This document shows, one piece after another, positions 1 to 7,434 of a stretch of 64,000 nucleotides of DNA. Positions within the stretch are counted from its first letter, which is position 1. Every line of letters begins with the position of its first letter. The stretch comes from Thermoleophilaceae bacterium. Lineage in GTDB: Bacteria; Actinomycetota; Thermoleophilia; Solirubrobacterales; Thermoleophilaceae. The translations under genes and the position numbers were made by a program. The stretch covers positions 1-64,000 of the forward strand of contig JAFGJG010000074.1 in NCBI GenBank assembly GCA_016929195.1. Reading direction: 5' to 3'. The notes beneath the pieces are model-generated. The model ran no database searches, had not been told where the DNA came from, and worked only from the letters and a program-made list of their open reading frames with translations.

Positions 1-359
1 CGCAGCAGCGAGCGCGCCTCGAGGTCGGCGAGGAAGGCCGGCGCGACGAGGTCGAATCCGATCAGCGGGTGGTGGTAGAGGAAGAGCGTGTCCGCCTCGA
101 CGGCCCCGGGCTCGTGGTGGGCGCCCGCGATCGCCTTCGGATGGATCGCGTTGCCGAGGTCCGTCGTCGCCGCCCTGCGCCCCGGGATGAGCGTGTCGGC
201 GTAGGCCTGGAGCGTTCCGTCGGTCAGGCTCGGCGCGGCGGCCGCCGGCTCCGCGGCCGCGAGGATCCGCTCGGCGACCGGTAGCGAGGAGAGGACGAGC
301 CCGCCGATGCCGAGCGCGGACGCCCGCTGGAGGACCTCTCGGCGGGAGAGCGCCTCCAT
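1..359 (-). CDS. Tat-exported protein, C-terminus cut by window edge
   Basis: At least 119 residues are visible; the frame is open at the left edge, so the C-terminus is missing. The ATG at 357-359 is preceded by GAGGG and lies 4 bases after the stop of the upstream gene, so the two are probably co-transcribed. The N-terminus carries SRREVLQRAS followed by a hydrophobic stretch (GIGGLVLSSLP), a twin-arginine signal. The mature part contains LTDGTLQAYADTLIPG, a type of sequence seen in small exported subunits beside GMC-type dehydrogenases (gluconate 2-dehydrogenase subunit 3-like). That link is a weak recollection, not a demonstrated homology. The partner gene would lie outside the window. 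Confidence 0.75.
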   Translation of the reverse strand, partial: MEALSRREVLQRASALGIGGLVLSSLPVAERILAAAEPAAAAPSLTDGTLQAYADTLIPGRRAATTDLGNAIHPKAIAGAHHEPGAVEADTLFLYHHPLIGFDLVAPAFLADLEARSLL

Positions 360-363
360 GCCC

Positions 364-987
364 TCAGTAGAGGGGCGGCTGGCGGTAGACCCTCCGGGCC
401 TCCTGCGGCGTGTCGACCTTCGCCGCACACGCCGGCTCGGCCGCGCCGAGGTTCACCAGCCGCACGCCCCCGCCGCCCGGGCCGAAGTACGGCCAGAGCT
501 GCATCGGGAACCCGGGCAGGACCCGCGGATCGATCGCGACGCCGCCGAGGCGGACGTTCGACAGGTGCACTCCGCCGACGGCCTTCGCCTTGTCGAAGAA
601 GTAGCGGCCGTCCCAGTGCCAGAGCTCGGGCGGCTGCCCCTGCACGACGGAGCCGGTCCAATGGTCGGTCTGGTGGTAGAAGCACTTGAGGCTCGCGGCG
701 GCCACGCGCGCGGGCTCCTTGGAGAGGAAGTCCACGATCCCGAGGTCGGTCACGTTCTGGCTCCGCTTGTCGAACTCCACGCAGAACGGGTCGGCGCCGG
801 GGTCCGGGAAGCTCGTCCCGGTTCCGACGTTCTGGGTCTTGCAGCGGAACGGGTTCTGGCCGTCGTAGGGGGCGACCGGCGTGGCCGCCGACGCCGTGGC
901 CGCCATCAGGAGGGACAGGCAGAGCGCCGCGAGCGCTGCCGCGCCCGTGCGGATGGCCTTCCCCCCGGTCGTGCCTCGTTCCCCCAC
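364..987 (-). CDS. Secreted protein of unknown function
   Basis: 207 residues from a GTG at 985-987. This start was chosen because it gives a clean Sec signal peptide (basic KAIR, then a hydrophobic core ending TASA before ATPV). The frame stays open further upstream, but that part is low-complexity and overlaps the neighbouring small gene. The mature protein has four cysteines (in FRCKTQ, FCVEFD, LKCFYH and PACAAK) that could form two disulfides, and is rich in Trp, Tyr and Phe. GTATAT (minus strand, 1001-1006) could be a -10 about 13 bases upstream. The next gene, the Tat protein, follows after 4 bases. I do not recognise the family. Confidence 0.7.
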   Translation of the reverse strand: MGERGTTGGKAIRTGAAALAALCLSLLMAATASAATPVAPYDGQNPFRCKTQNVGTGTSFPDPGADPFCVEFDKRSQNVTDLGIVDFLSKEPARVAAASLKCFYHQTDHWTGSVVQGQPPELWHWDGRYFFDKAKAVGGVHLSNVRLGGVAIDPRVLPGFPMQLWPYFGPGGGGVRLVNLGAAEPACAAKVDTPQEARRVYRQPPLY

Positions 988-1030
988 TGAACCGAACGCG
1001 ATATACCCACCGACGCTCTCGGTGAAACGC

Positions 1031-1354
1031 TCAGTTTCCGGAACGCCTGCGCTCGGCCGCCTCGGACTCCGGCGTGGCGATGTTCTCGGGCTGGCGCCAC
1101 GGGCGCCGCGCGGGCCGTTCATCCGCCGGCCAGGTGCCGTGCTCGGCGAAGTGCTCACGCGCCCGGTCCTCCCGGTCGCGCTCCGCGTCACCGCTCACCC
1201 CGATCCGGAAGAGCGCGTTCAGGAGCAGGACCGACAGTCCTGCGCCGGTGAAGAGGGCGAACCCCTCCGCGCCCGAGCCCTCGGGCGCAGCGAACAGGCA
1301 CACGACGCCGGCGAGCACGAGGAGCGCGGGGATCCCGTATCTGACGAAGCCCAT
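1031..1354 (-). CDS. Small membrane protein
   Basis: 107 residues from an ATG at 1352-1354. Two hydrophobic segments (about residues 6-22, YGIPALLVLAGVVCLF, and 33-48, FTGAGLSVLLLNALF) form a probable helical hairpin. A hydrophilic C-terminal half follows, rich in Arg, Glu and Asp (RDREDRAREHFAEHGTWP). The architecture suggests an inner-membrane protein with a cytoplasmic tail. It is divergent from the lipoprotein gene at 1395 with only 40 bases between the starts. No known family was recognised; the coding call rests on codon bias, a clean stop and the membrane pattern. Confidence 0.6.
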   Translation of the reverse strand: MGFVRYGIPALLVLAGVVCLFAAPEGSGAEGFALFTGAGLSVLLLNALFRIGVSGDAERDREDRAREHFAEHGTWPADERPARRPWRQPENIATPESEAAERRRSGN

Positions 1355-1394
1355 CGGGTCACTGGTACCACGTCGTGCGCGAGAATCACCAGAG

Positions 1395-2315
1395 GTGAGG
1401 CCGCACCTGAATCTCACGGGCGCCGTCGCGGCTTGCGCGCTCGGGCTCTCCGCCTGCGGCGGGGGCGACGACTCGCCGGGCTCGGAGGCCCGCGCCGGCG
1501 ACGCGGCGCGCCCGGGCGCGCGGCCGGTCCTGTGCGCGGACCTGCGCATGCGGGAGACCGGCACGATCGAGACGCCGGAGGCGACCGAGCTGTCGGGCCT
1601 CGCCATCTCGCGCTCCCAGCGCGGTGTGCTCTGGACGCACAACGACTCGGGCGACGTGGCCCGGCTCTTCGCCGTGAACACCCGCGGGCGGCTGCTCTCG
1701 GAGGTCGCGGTCTCCGGAGCGGCCGCGACGGACTGGGAGGACGTGGCCGCCGGCCGGGGCGCCGTGTACGTCGCGGACATCGGGGACAACGGCGCCCAGC
1801 GTCCCGAGGTGGTCGTCTACCGCGTGCCCGAGCCGCGCGTGAAGGGGGCGCCGGCGCTCACGGTCGACGCTCGGTCGCTGGTGCTGCGCTACCCGGACGG
1901 CGCGCACGACGCCGAGGCGCTGCTCGTGTCGCCCTCGAACGGCGCCCTGCTCGTCGTCACGAAGGACTTCAGCGGCCGGGCGGGGGTCTACGCCGCGCGC
2001 CAGCGCGGGACCGGGGTGCGGACGCTCCGGCGCGTGGCGCGGATCGCGCTCGGCGGGGGAGAGGCGGTGACCGCGGGCGACATCTCCGCGGACGGGCGGA
2101 TCATCGCCGTGCGGACCTACTTCCGCGCCTACGTCTGGAAGCGGAAGCGGGGCGAGACGATCGCCGAGGCCATGCGCCGAAAGCCGTGCGCGGCCGCCGC
2201 CGACCTCTTCGACGAAGGCCAGGGCGAGGCGCTGGCGCTCACGCGGAACGGCGGCGCCTTCTACACCGTGCCCGAGGGCGGCCGGCCGCCCATCCGCCGC
2301 TATTCCCCGCGTTAG
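1395..2315 (+). CDS. Lipoprotein, beta-propeller-like
   Basis: 306 residues from a GTG at 1395. The signal peptide ends in the lipobox LSAC with the lipidated cysteine at residue 21, followed by GGGDD, so the protein is anchored outside the membrane. The mature part contains repeated strand-turn patterns (LWTHNDSGD, DWEDVAAGRGAVYVADIGDN, GEALALTRNGGAFYTV) that look like blades of a small beta-propeller. A GAGAAT hexamer at 1381-1386 ends 8 bases before the start, a possible -10 for a leaderless transcript. The FAD oxidoreductase begins 9 bases after the stop but has its own -10. Substrate and partners are unknown. Confidence 0.75.
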   Translation: MRPHLNLTGAVAACALGLSACGGGDDSPGSEARAGDAARPGARPVLCADLRMRETGTIETPEATELSGLAISRSQRGVLWTHNDSGDVARLFAVNTRGRLLSEVAVSGAAATDWEDVAAGRGAVYVADIGDNGAQRPEVVVYRVPEPRVKGAPALTVDARSLVLRYPDGAHDAEALLVSPSNGALLVVTKDFSGRAGVYAARQRGTGVRTLRRVARIALGGGEAVTAGDISADGRIIAVRTYFRAYVWKRKRGETIAEAMRRKPCAAAADLFDEGQGEALALTRNGGAFYTVPEGGRPPIRRYSPR

Positions 2316-2324
2316 GGTCTGCCG

Positions 2325-3716
2325 ATGTCCGATCAGACCGCCACCGCACGCTTCGAGCTACCCGGCTTCGAGGGTGAGCTCTTCCATCCGGACGACGAGG
2401 GCTACGACGAGGCCCGCCGCGTCTTCAACGGCATGATCGACCGGCGCCCCGCGCTGATCGCTCGCTGCGCGAGCGCCGACGACGTGGTCCTCGCCGTCGG
2501 CCTGGCCCGCGACAACGACCTGCCGCTGTCCGTATACGGCGGCGGCCACGGCGTGACCGGCTCCGCGGTCGTGGACGCGGGCATCTGCGTGGACCTGCGC
2601 GGGCTGAAGCGGATCGACGTGGACCCCGAGACGAGGACCGCGCGTGCCGAGGGCGGGCTCACCTGGCGCGAGTTCGACGCCGCCACCCAGGAGCATGGCC
2701 TCGCCGTCACCGGCGGGCGGGTGGGGGACACCGGCATCGCCGGACTTGCGCTCGGCAGCGGCAGCGGCTGGCTCGAGCGCTCGATCGGCTACACCTGCGA
2801 CAGCCTCGCGGCCGCCGAGGTCGTGACCGCCGACGGCCGCAAGGTGCGGGCCAGCGAGGACGAGAACCCCGAGCTGTTCTGGGGCCTCCGCGGGGGCGGC
2901 GGGAACTTCGGCATCGTGACCGCCTTCCACTTCCGGCTGCACGAGGTCGGGCCGATCGTGCTCGGCGGGATGCTGATGTACCCGGCGGAGCTCGCCGGCG
3001 AGCTGGTGCGCTTCTACAGGGACTTCATGCTCGCCGCTCCGAACGAGGTCGGCACCGGCCTCGCGTTCATCTCCGCCCCGCCGGCGGACTTCATCCCGGA
3101 GCCGGTCCGCGGCAAGCCGGTCGTGGGCGTGGTCGTCTGCTGCACCGGCCCCGTGGAGGAGGCGGCTGAGCTGATGCGCCCGCTGCGCGAGTTCGGCCCG
3201 CCCGCGCTCGACATCGTGCAGCCGATGCCGTACGTGGCCGTCCAGCAGCTGCTCGAGCCCGGCAACCAGAAGGGGATGCAGAACTACTGGACCGCGGACT
3301 TCCTGGACGAGCTGCCCGACGAGGCCATCGACGCCCTGGTCGCGCTCGCCACGCAGCCGGTGTCGCCGCTCGGGCAGGTGATCCTCGTGCCGGGCGGGGG
3401 CGCCATCGAGCACGTGGACGAGGACGCGATGGCGTTCGGGCAGCGCCGCGCGCCGTGGAACATCCACTTCCTGTCGATGTGGGCGGACCCCGCCGACACC
3501 GAGACCAACATCGCCTACACCCGCGAGCTGGCCGCGGCCGTGAAGCCATGGGCGAGCGGGCGCGCCTACCTGAACTTCATCGGCGACGAGGGGCTCGGAA
3601 GGGTCGAGGCGGCGTTCGGCACCGAGAAGTACCGGCGGCTCCAGGCGCTCAAGGACGAGTGGGACCCGCACAACCTGTTCCGCCACAACCAAAACATCCC
3701 GCCGACCGCGGGCTGA
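2325..3716 (+). CDS. FAD-linked oxidoreductase (berberine bridge type)
   Basis: 463 residues, a normal length for the family. The N-terminal FAD-binding domain (PCMH/FAD_binding_4 fold) runs over about residues 35-210 and includes YGGGHGVTG, whose His75 is the usual site of covalent 8-alpha-histidyl attachment of FAD. The second covalent cysteine of bicovalent members is not seen at the equivalent place (GGRVGDTGIAG), so a monocovalent flavin is expected. The C-terminus YRRLQALKDEWDPHNLFRHN is the typical BBE domain. Members oxidise alcohols, sugars or alkaloids using oxygen; the substrate here cannot be read. TAGGGT at 2313-2318 ends 6 bases before the ATG, suggesting a leaderless message. 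Confidence 0.92.
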   Translation: MSDQTATARFELPGFEGELFHPDDEGYDEARRVFNGMIDRRPALIARCASADDVVLAVGLARDNDLPLSVYGGGHGVTGSAVVDAGICVDLRGLKRIDVDPETRTARAEGGLTWREFDAATQEHGLAVTGGRVGDTGIAGLALGSGSGWLERSIGYTCDSLAAAEVVTADGRKVRASEDENPELFWGLRGGGGNFGIVTAFHFRLHEVGPIVLGGMLMYPAELAGELVRFYRDFMLAAPNEVGTGLAFISAPPADFIPEPVRGKPVVGVVVCCTGPVEEAAELMRPLREFGPPALDIVQPMPYVAVQQLLEPGNQKGMQNYWTADFLDELPDEAIDALVALATQPVSPLGQVILVPGGGAIEHVDEDAMAFGQRRAPWNIHFLSMWADPADTETNIAYTRELAAAVKPWASGRAYLNFIGDEGLGRVEAAFGTEKYRRLQALKDEWDPHNLFRHNQNIPPTAG

Positions 3717-3719
3717 CGC

Positions 3720-3744
3720 CCGGCCGGATCGTGCAATCCGCCGG
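3720..3744 (+). terminator. Hairpin after FAD oxidoreductase
   Basis: Three bases after the stop, CCGGCCGGAT (3720-3729) pairs with ATCCGCCGG (3736-3744) across a 6-base loop, giving a nine-pair stem with one bulged C. There is no T-run. Hairpins without U-tracts are common as termination or mRNA-end structures in high-GC genomes; function is inferred. Confidence 0.5.
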
Positions 3745-3785
3745 TCGCGGGCAGGTTGCGCCGCCCGCGGGGCGAACCCCGGCGC

Positions 3786-4004
3786 ATGCGCGAGCTCGCC
3801 TGCGAGCAGTGCGGGGCACACCTGCCGGTCCCGTTCTGGAAGTGGAACAGCCGCCGGCCGGAGGGAGACGGCCCGGCGGGTGCGGTGCGCTGCGGCGTCT
3901 GCGGCTGGCGCTACGAGCTGAGCCGCGGGGCGGGGGAGTGGGTGGTCATCGGGAAGCACCCACCCGCCTACGCGCCCGGGCGGCCGCGCCTCGATCGGTC
4001 CTGA
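3786..4004 (+). CDS. Small zinc-ribbon protein
   Basis: 72 residues from an ATG at 3786. Two CXXC knuckles (Cys6/Cys9 in CEQC and Cys36/Cys39 in CGVC) frame a 26-residue insert rich in Trp, Arg and Pro, giving a four-cysteine zinc ribbon. The region after the second knuckle (WRYELSRGAGEWVVIGKHPP) could complete a small beta-fold. No transmembrane segment or other domain is present. It lies between the FAD oxidoreductase and the acyltransferase with 42 bases to the latter. Such proteins may bind nucleic acid or a partner protein; nothing more can be said. A start 30 bases further upstream is possible. Confidence 0.55.
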   Translation: MRELACEQCGAHLPVPFWKWNSRRPEGDGPAGAVRCGVCGWRYELSRGAGEWVVIGKHPPAYAPGRPRLDRS

Positions 4005-4046
4005 GGCCTCAAGGAGGGCCCCGGACCGTCCGACACGAGAAGCGAG

Positions 4047-5087
4047 GTGCCATCCCGCTTCTTCGAACTTCCTGAGATCGACGCGCAGAGCGAGCAGGCG
4101 TGGCGCCGGCTTGCCGAGCGGAGCGTCGACGCGAATCCGTTCTTCGAGCCGAACTTCGTGATCCCGGCCGCCCGCCATCTCGGCGGGCGCTCCGCCGGGC
4201 TGCTCGTGCTCGAGGAGGGCGGCGAGTGGCTCGCCTGCCTGCCCGTGACCGGCCGCGGGGTCTGGCGAACGCCGTACACCTTCCTCGGAACTCCGCTGGT
4301 GGCGCCCGGAGCCGAGGCGGCGCTCCCGGGGCTGCTCCTCGAGGGGCGGCGCGGCACCATCGCCGGCGCCGCCATGCTCGACCAGCTGCCGCGAGCCAGC
4401 GCCGCATGGCGGACGCTCGAGGACGCGATCGCCCGCGGCGACCTGGTGCCGCTGCTCGAGCGCGAGTTCGACCGCGCCGCCTTCGTGCCCAACGGGCGCG
4501 GCCCCGAGCTGCCGCTCCCGTCGCGCCGGCGTGCGGATCTCAGGCGCACGCGCCGCCGGCTCGAGGAACGGCTCGGCGGGGACGTCGTCTACGCGCCGAG
4601 CCCGCCCGACGACGAGACGATCGCCCGTTTCCTCGAGCTCGAGGCCGGTGGCTGGAAGGGCGAGGCGGGCACGGCGCTGGCATCGCGGGAGAGCCACGCG
4701 GAGTTCTTCGCCGAGATGTGCCGCCGATTCGGCCGCGCGGGACGCATCGAGATCGTCTCCATGTCCTGCGCCGGCAGGGTCGTCGCGATGGCGACCATGC
4801 TGCGGTCGGGCGACTGCCGCTACGCGTTCAAGATCGCCATCGACGAGGAGTTCCGCAAGCAGGCACCGGGCGCACAGCTGATCGTCGAGCTGGCCGAGCA
4901 TCCGCCCGAGGGAGCTGCTGCCTTCATGGACTCGTGCTCGGCGCCGGACAACGAGACCATGAACCGGCTCTGGCCCGACCGGCGCGAGCTGGTGACGGTG
5001 GTCCTCGCGCGCCCGGGCGTGCGCGCGGGGGTGATGAAGCGCGCGCTCAGGGTGGCCGGCGCCGTGCGCGCCGGCGAAGCGGCCTAG
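4047..5087 (+). CDS. GNAT/FemAB-like acyltransferase
   Basis: 346 residues from a GTG at 4047 with AGCGAGG just upstream. The C-terminal half (about residues 150-310) follows the Acetyltransf_6/BioF2-like fold used by CelD- and FemAB-type proteins. Recognisable parts are the basic RADLRRTRRRLEERLGG, FLELEAGGWKGEAGTAL, HAEFFAEMCRRFGRAGRIEI and CRYAFKIAIDEEFRKQAPGAQL, the last near the acyl-CoA or aminoacyl binding site. The N-terminal half resembles the first, degenerate GNAT subdomain of this group. Relatives transfer acyl or aminoacyl groups in cell-wall or exopolysaccharide pathways. The stop overlaps that of the converging lipoprotein gene in the shared CTAG at 5084-5087. Confidence 0.8.
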   Translation: MPSRFFELPEIDAQSEQAWRRLAERSVDANPFFEPNFVIPAARHLGGRSAGLLVLEEGGEWLACLPVTGRGVWRTPYTFLGTPLVAPGAEAALPGLLLEGRRGTIAGAAMLDQLPRASAAWRTLEDAIARGDLVPLLEREFDRAAFVPNGRGPELPLPSRRRADLRRTRRRLEERLGGDVVYAPSPPDDETIARFLELEAGGWKGEAGTALASRESHAEFFAEMCRRFGRAGRIEIVSMSCAGRVVAMATMLRSGDCRYAFKIAIDEEFRKQAPGAQLIVELAEHPPEGAAAFMDSCSAPDNETMNRLWPDRRELVTVVLARPGVRAGVMKRALRVAGAVRAGEAA

Positions 5088-6448
5088 GGGTAGCTGGTCA
5101 CGGTCGCGCCGATGGGCGACGCGATCTGCGCGGCCCGCGACGCGCCGTTCGCCTTGCCCGCGCCCTCGAAGTAGAGGATGCGCGAGGCGAGCAGGCTGTT
5201 GAACGGCGAGGTGCGCGGGTCCGTGTTGGGGATGGCCTGGTTGATCCACGGGCCGCTGTTGCCGTAGGCCGTCGCGTCGCCGGTGCACTGGAACTCGGGG
5301 CCGGAGCTCGCGGGCGTGCTGTCGTCGAAGTAGTACGACGTGCTGCCGAAGCCCGAGATGTCCGTCTGGTTCGTGTGGACGATCGAGAGGCCGCCCTGGC
5401 CGCCGTCGACGCTCTCCCAGCTGAGCTGCCCGGTGGCGACCGTGTCAGGAGTGCCGTTCACGAGCACGCCGCCGGTGTTCAGGTTGTTCTTGTAGGTCAT
5501 TCCGCTCGCCGCCGGCGCGTAGTCGAAGTAGTCGAGCACGCCTGGGATCGCGTGGACGCGCAGGTAGGTGCGGATGTCCTCGCGCTGCTCGTAGAAGATG
5601 TGCTCGCGCTGGGTGAGCGGCCCGCTGTTCGCGCCGATGTACGAGCGGATCGCGCGCACGGGGCCGCTCTTGTTCGCGATGAACGCGCCCTCGGCGTCGT
5701 CGAAGGTGTCCTCCGTGCGGCCGCACACGCCCGGCCCGAACTGGGCCTTGGCGCGGTCGAGGATGTCCACGCCGCTCGCGCCCGCGGTGGTGATCCGCAG
5801 GGCGTCGTTGAGCCAGCGGTCGGAGAAGTGATCCGAGTAGAACGGGGTCGTGACCGTGGAGTTCTCGGGGTTCGGCCCGTCCTGCAGCTTGTAGGTGGTC
5901 TTGTAGTTGCCCGAGAGCAGGTTGAACTGGTAGTTGACGTACTGCTTCCCGGCGCCGGGGCTCAGGTTGCCGCTGCGCTTGAAGAGGTAGATCCAGGCGG
6001 TGCTGGTCGTCCCGCCGAGGGTGCTGTCGAGACGGACCTTCACGCCCGACCCCGCGACGGCGCCGGCCGGCGAGCCGGCGTTCGACGGCGCCTCGACCCC
6101 GGCGTCGACCGCCCGGAACGCGATCTCGTCGTCGGCGTCCACGTTGCCGTTCGAGTCGGCGCCGGTGAACGTGTTCGGGTCCGCGTACACCGTCGTGCTG
6201 AAGTTCATCGGGGTCGTGTTGTAGACCTGCCCGAAGTTCACGACCTTGCGCTCGTCCACCTGGACGGGGACCTGCTGCCACCCGTCCATCCACCTGAACG
6301 CGACGACGTCGCCGGCGGCGACGGTCGACAGCTTGGGCACGTCCGAGCCGTTCAGCACCACCGGGTCGGCGGGCCGCCCGAGCGTGCATCCGGAGACGAG
6401 CAGCGCGGCAGCCGCCGCGAGTCCGATGGCCTTTGAGCGCGCAATCAC
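5084..6448 (-). CDS. Large lipoprotein of unknown function
   Basis: 454 residues from a GTG at 6446-6448. The signal peptide ends in the lipobox VSGC (Cys21), so the protein is a surface lipoprotein. The mature chain is rich in Asn, Gly, Ser, Thr and aromatic residues, with strand-like segments such as DVVAFRWMDGWQQVPVQVDER, YVNYQFNLLSGNYKTTYKLQ and REHIFYEQREDIRTYLRVH, suggesting an extended beta-sheet domain. DADDEIAFRAVDAG is acidic and could bind calcium. TAGGGT on the minus strand (6458-6463) ends 9 bases before the start. It is divergent from the RpiR-type regulator, which may control it. I do not recognise the family. Confidence 0.78.
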   Translation of the reverse strand: MIARSKAIGLAAAAALLVSGCTLGRPADPVVLNGSDVPKLSTVAAGDVVAFRWMDGWQQVPVQVDERKVVNFGQVYNTTPMNFSTTVYADPNTFTGADSNGNVDADDEIAFRAVDAGVEAPSNAGSPAGAVAGSGVKVRLDSTLGGTTSTAWIYLFKRSGNLSPGAGKQYVNYQFNLLSGNYKTTYKLQDGPNPENSTVTTPFYSDHFSDRWLNDALRITTAGASGVDILDRAKAQFGPGVCGRTEDTFDDAEGAFIANKSGPVRAIRSYIGANSGPLTQREHIFYEQREDIRTYLRVHAIPGVLDYFDYAPAASGMTYKNNLNTGGVLVNGTPDTVATGQLSWESVDGGQGGLSIVHTNQTDISGFGSTSYYFDDSTPASSGPEFQCTGDATAYGNSGPWINQAIPNTDPRTSPFNSLLASRILYFEGAGKANGASRAAQIASPIGATVTSYP

Positions 6449-6526
6449 AAGGCGGCGACCCTAACCCCTCGGAGCTTTGGGCTGCAACCCCTGACCGAAC
6501 GGGCGGCTGAAGGAACTTCCGCGACG

Positions 6527-6545
6527 CGGGCGAAACAGTCGCCCG
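6527..6545 (+). promoter_or_regulatory. Inverted repeat against the rpiR-type start codon
   Basis: CGGGCGA (6527-6533) and TCGCCCG (6539-6545) are perfect 7-base arms around AACAG. The right arm ends on the first base of the GTG start codon of the regulator at 6545. It can act as a DNA operator, for instance for autoregulation, or as an RNA hairpin blocking the start; the sequence does not decide. Confidence 0.45.
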
Positions 6546-7396
6546 TGACCCGCTCGTCCACCACCGCCCTCAGCCTCTCCGAAGAGATCCGCCAGCGCTT
6601 CGACGAGTTCTCGCGCTCCCAGAAGGACGTCGGCCAGTACATCGTCGACCATCTCGAGGAAGCGGCGTTCCACACGGCGGAGGAGCTGGCGCGGCGCGCG
6701 AACACGTCGAGCTCGACGGTCGTCCGCTTCGCGCAGGCGCTCGGGTTCGACGGCTTCCCGGAGCTTCAGGCCGCGGCACGCGACGAGTACCGGCGCGCCC
6801 GCGACGGCGGCGAGGGCCAGCAGGAGCTGGCGGCGCCACCGCTCTTCCCCATCGATCAGACCGAGTTCGAGGCGGCGCTCGCGGCCGACCACACCAACGT
6901 CGCGGAGACCGCCCGCCGGATCGATCGCGACGAGGTCACCGCGGCGGTCGACCTGATCTCGCGCGCCGAGCGGATCGTTCTCTGCGGCACCGACCAGATG
7001 GCCTTCTTCGCCAGCTACCTGCGGCATCTCCTGATGCTGCTCGACCTGCGCGCAGAGGTGGTGGCGAGCCCGAGCCAGGAGGGCCTGGCCAAGCTCGGCA
7101 GGGTGGACGAGAGCACGGTCATGGTCGGGTTCTCGGCCGGCCGGCCGCACCCGCTCGTGGTGCGTGCCATGAAGCTGGCGCGCAACCGCCGCGCGGCGAC
7201 GATCGCGATCGCCGACGCCACGCTGTCGGAGGTGGCGAAGCTCGCGGACCACCGGCTCTACTACTCGTCGAACAGCCCCGCCTACGTGCGCTCGCACTCG
7301 GCGCTCCTGGGCGTGATCCAGGCGCTCGCCTACGGCGTGTATGCGCTGGACGAGTCCGCCTACGCGGACCGCATCAAGGCCTTCAGGCTGAAGTAG
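6545..7396 (+). CDS. MurR/RpiR family transcriptional regulator
   Basis: 283 residues from a GTG at 6545. The N-terminal HTH_6 domain (about residues 1-77) contains EEIRQRFDEFSRSQKDVGQYI and a recognition helix region SSSTVVRFAQALGFDGFPEL, the family hallmark. The C-terminal SIS phosphosugar-binding domain (about residues 115-250) includes ERIVLCGTDQMAFFASYLRHLL and VMVGFSAGRPHPLVVRAMKLA. Members sense phosphosugars and control sugar or amino-sugar catabolism. No sugar gene is adjacent; the closest candidates are the divergent lipoprotein and the downstream hydrolases. An inverted repeat sits directly on its start codon. Confidence 0.9.
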   Translation: MTRSSTTALSLSEEIRQRFDEFSRSQKDVGQYIVDHLEEAAFHTAEELARRANTSSSTVVRFAQALGFDGFPELQAAARDEYRRARDGGEGQQELAAPPLFPIDQTEFEAALAADHTNVAETARRIDRDEVTAAVDLISRAERIVLCGTDQMAFFASYLRHLLMLLDLRAEVVASPSQEGLAKLGRVDESTVMVGFSAGRPHPLVVRAMKLARNRRAATIAIADATLSEVAKLADHRLYYSSNSPAYVRSHSALLGVIQALAYGVYALDESAYADRIKAFRLK

Positions 7397-7403
7397 CACA
7401 TCG

Positions 7404-7424
7404 GCCTACCCGCATGGGTTAGGC
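7404..7424 (+). terminator. Hairpin between regulator and hydrolase genes
   Basis: GCCTACCC (7404-7411) and GGGTTAGGC (7416-7424) can pair across GCAT with one bulged T, seven bases after the regulator stop. The right arm also contains most of TAGGCT (7420-7425), the likely -10 of the next gene, so the same bases may serve both purposes. Confidence 0.4.
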
Positions 7425-7434
7425 TCGCCGCCCC

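Noticed and set aside
999-1011. A 13-base identical string (CGATATACCCACC) at 999-1011 and 32759-32771
   Set aside because: The first fits a minus-strand promoter, but the second has no gene placed to use it in the same orientation. Two copies in 64 kb could be chance.
2358-5288. 976-codon open frame on the minus strand
   Set aside because: It is antisense to the FAD oxidoreductase and the acyltransferase and has low-complexity composition without motifs.
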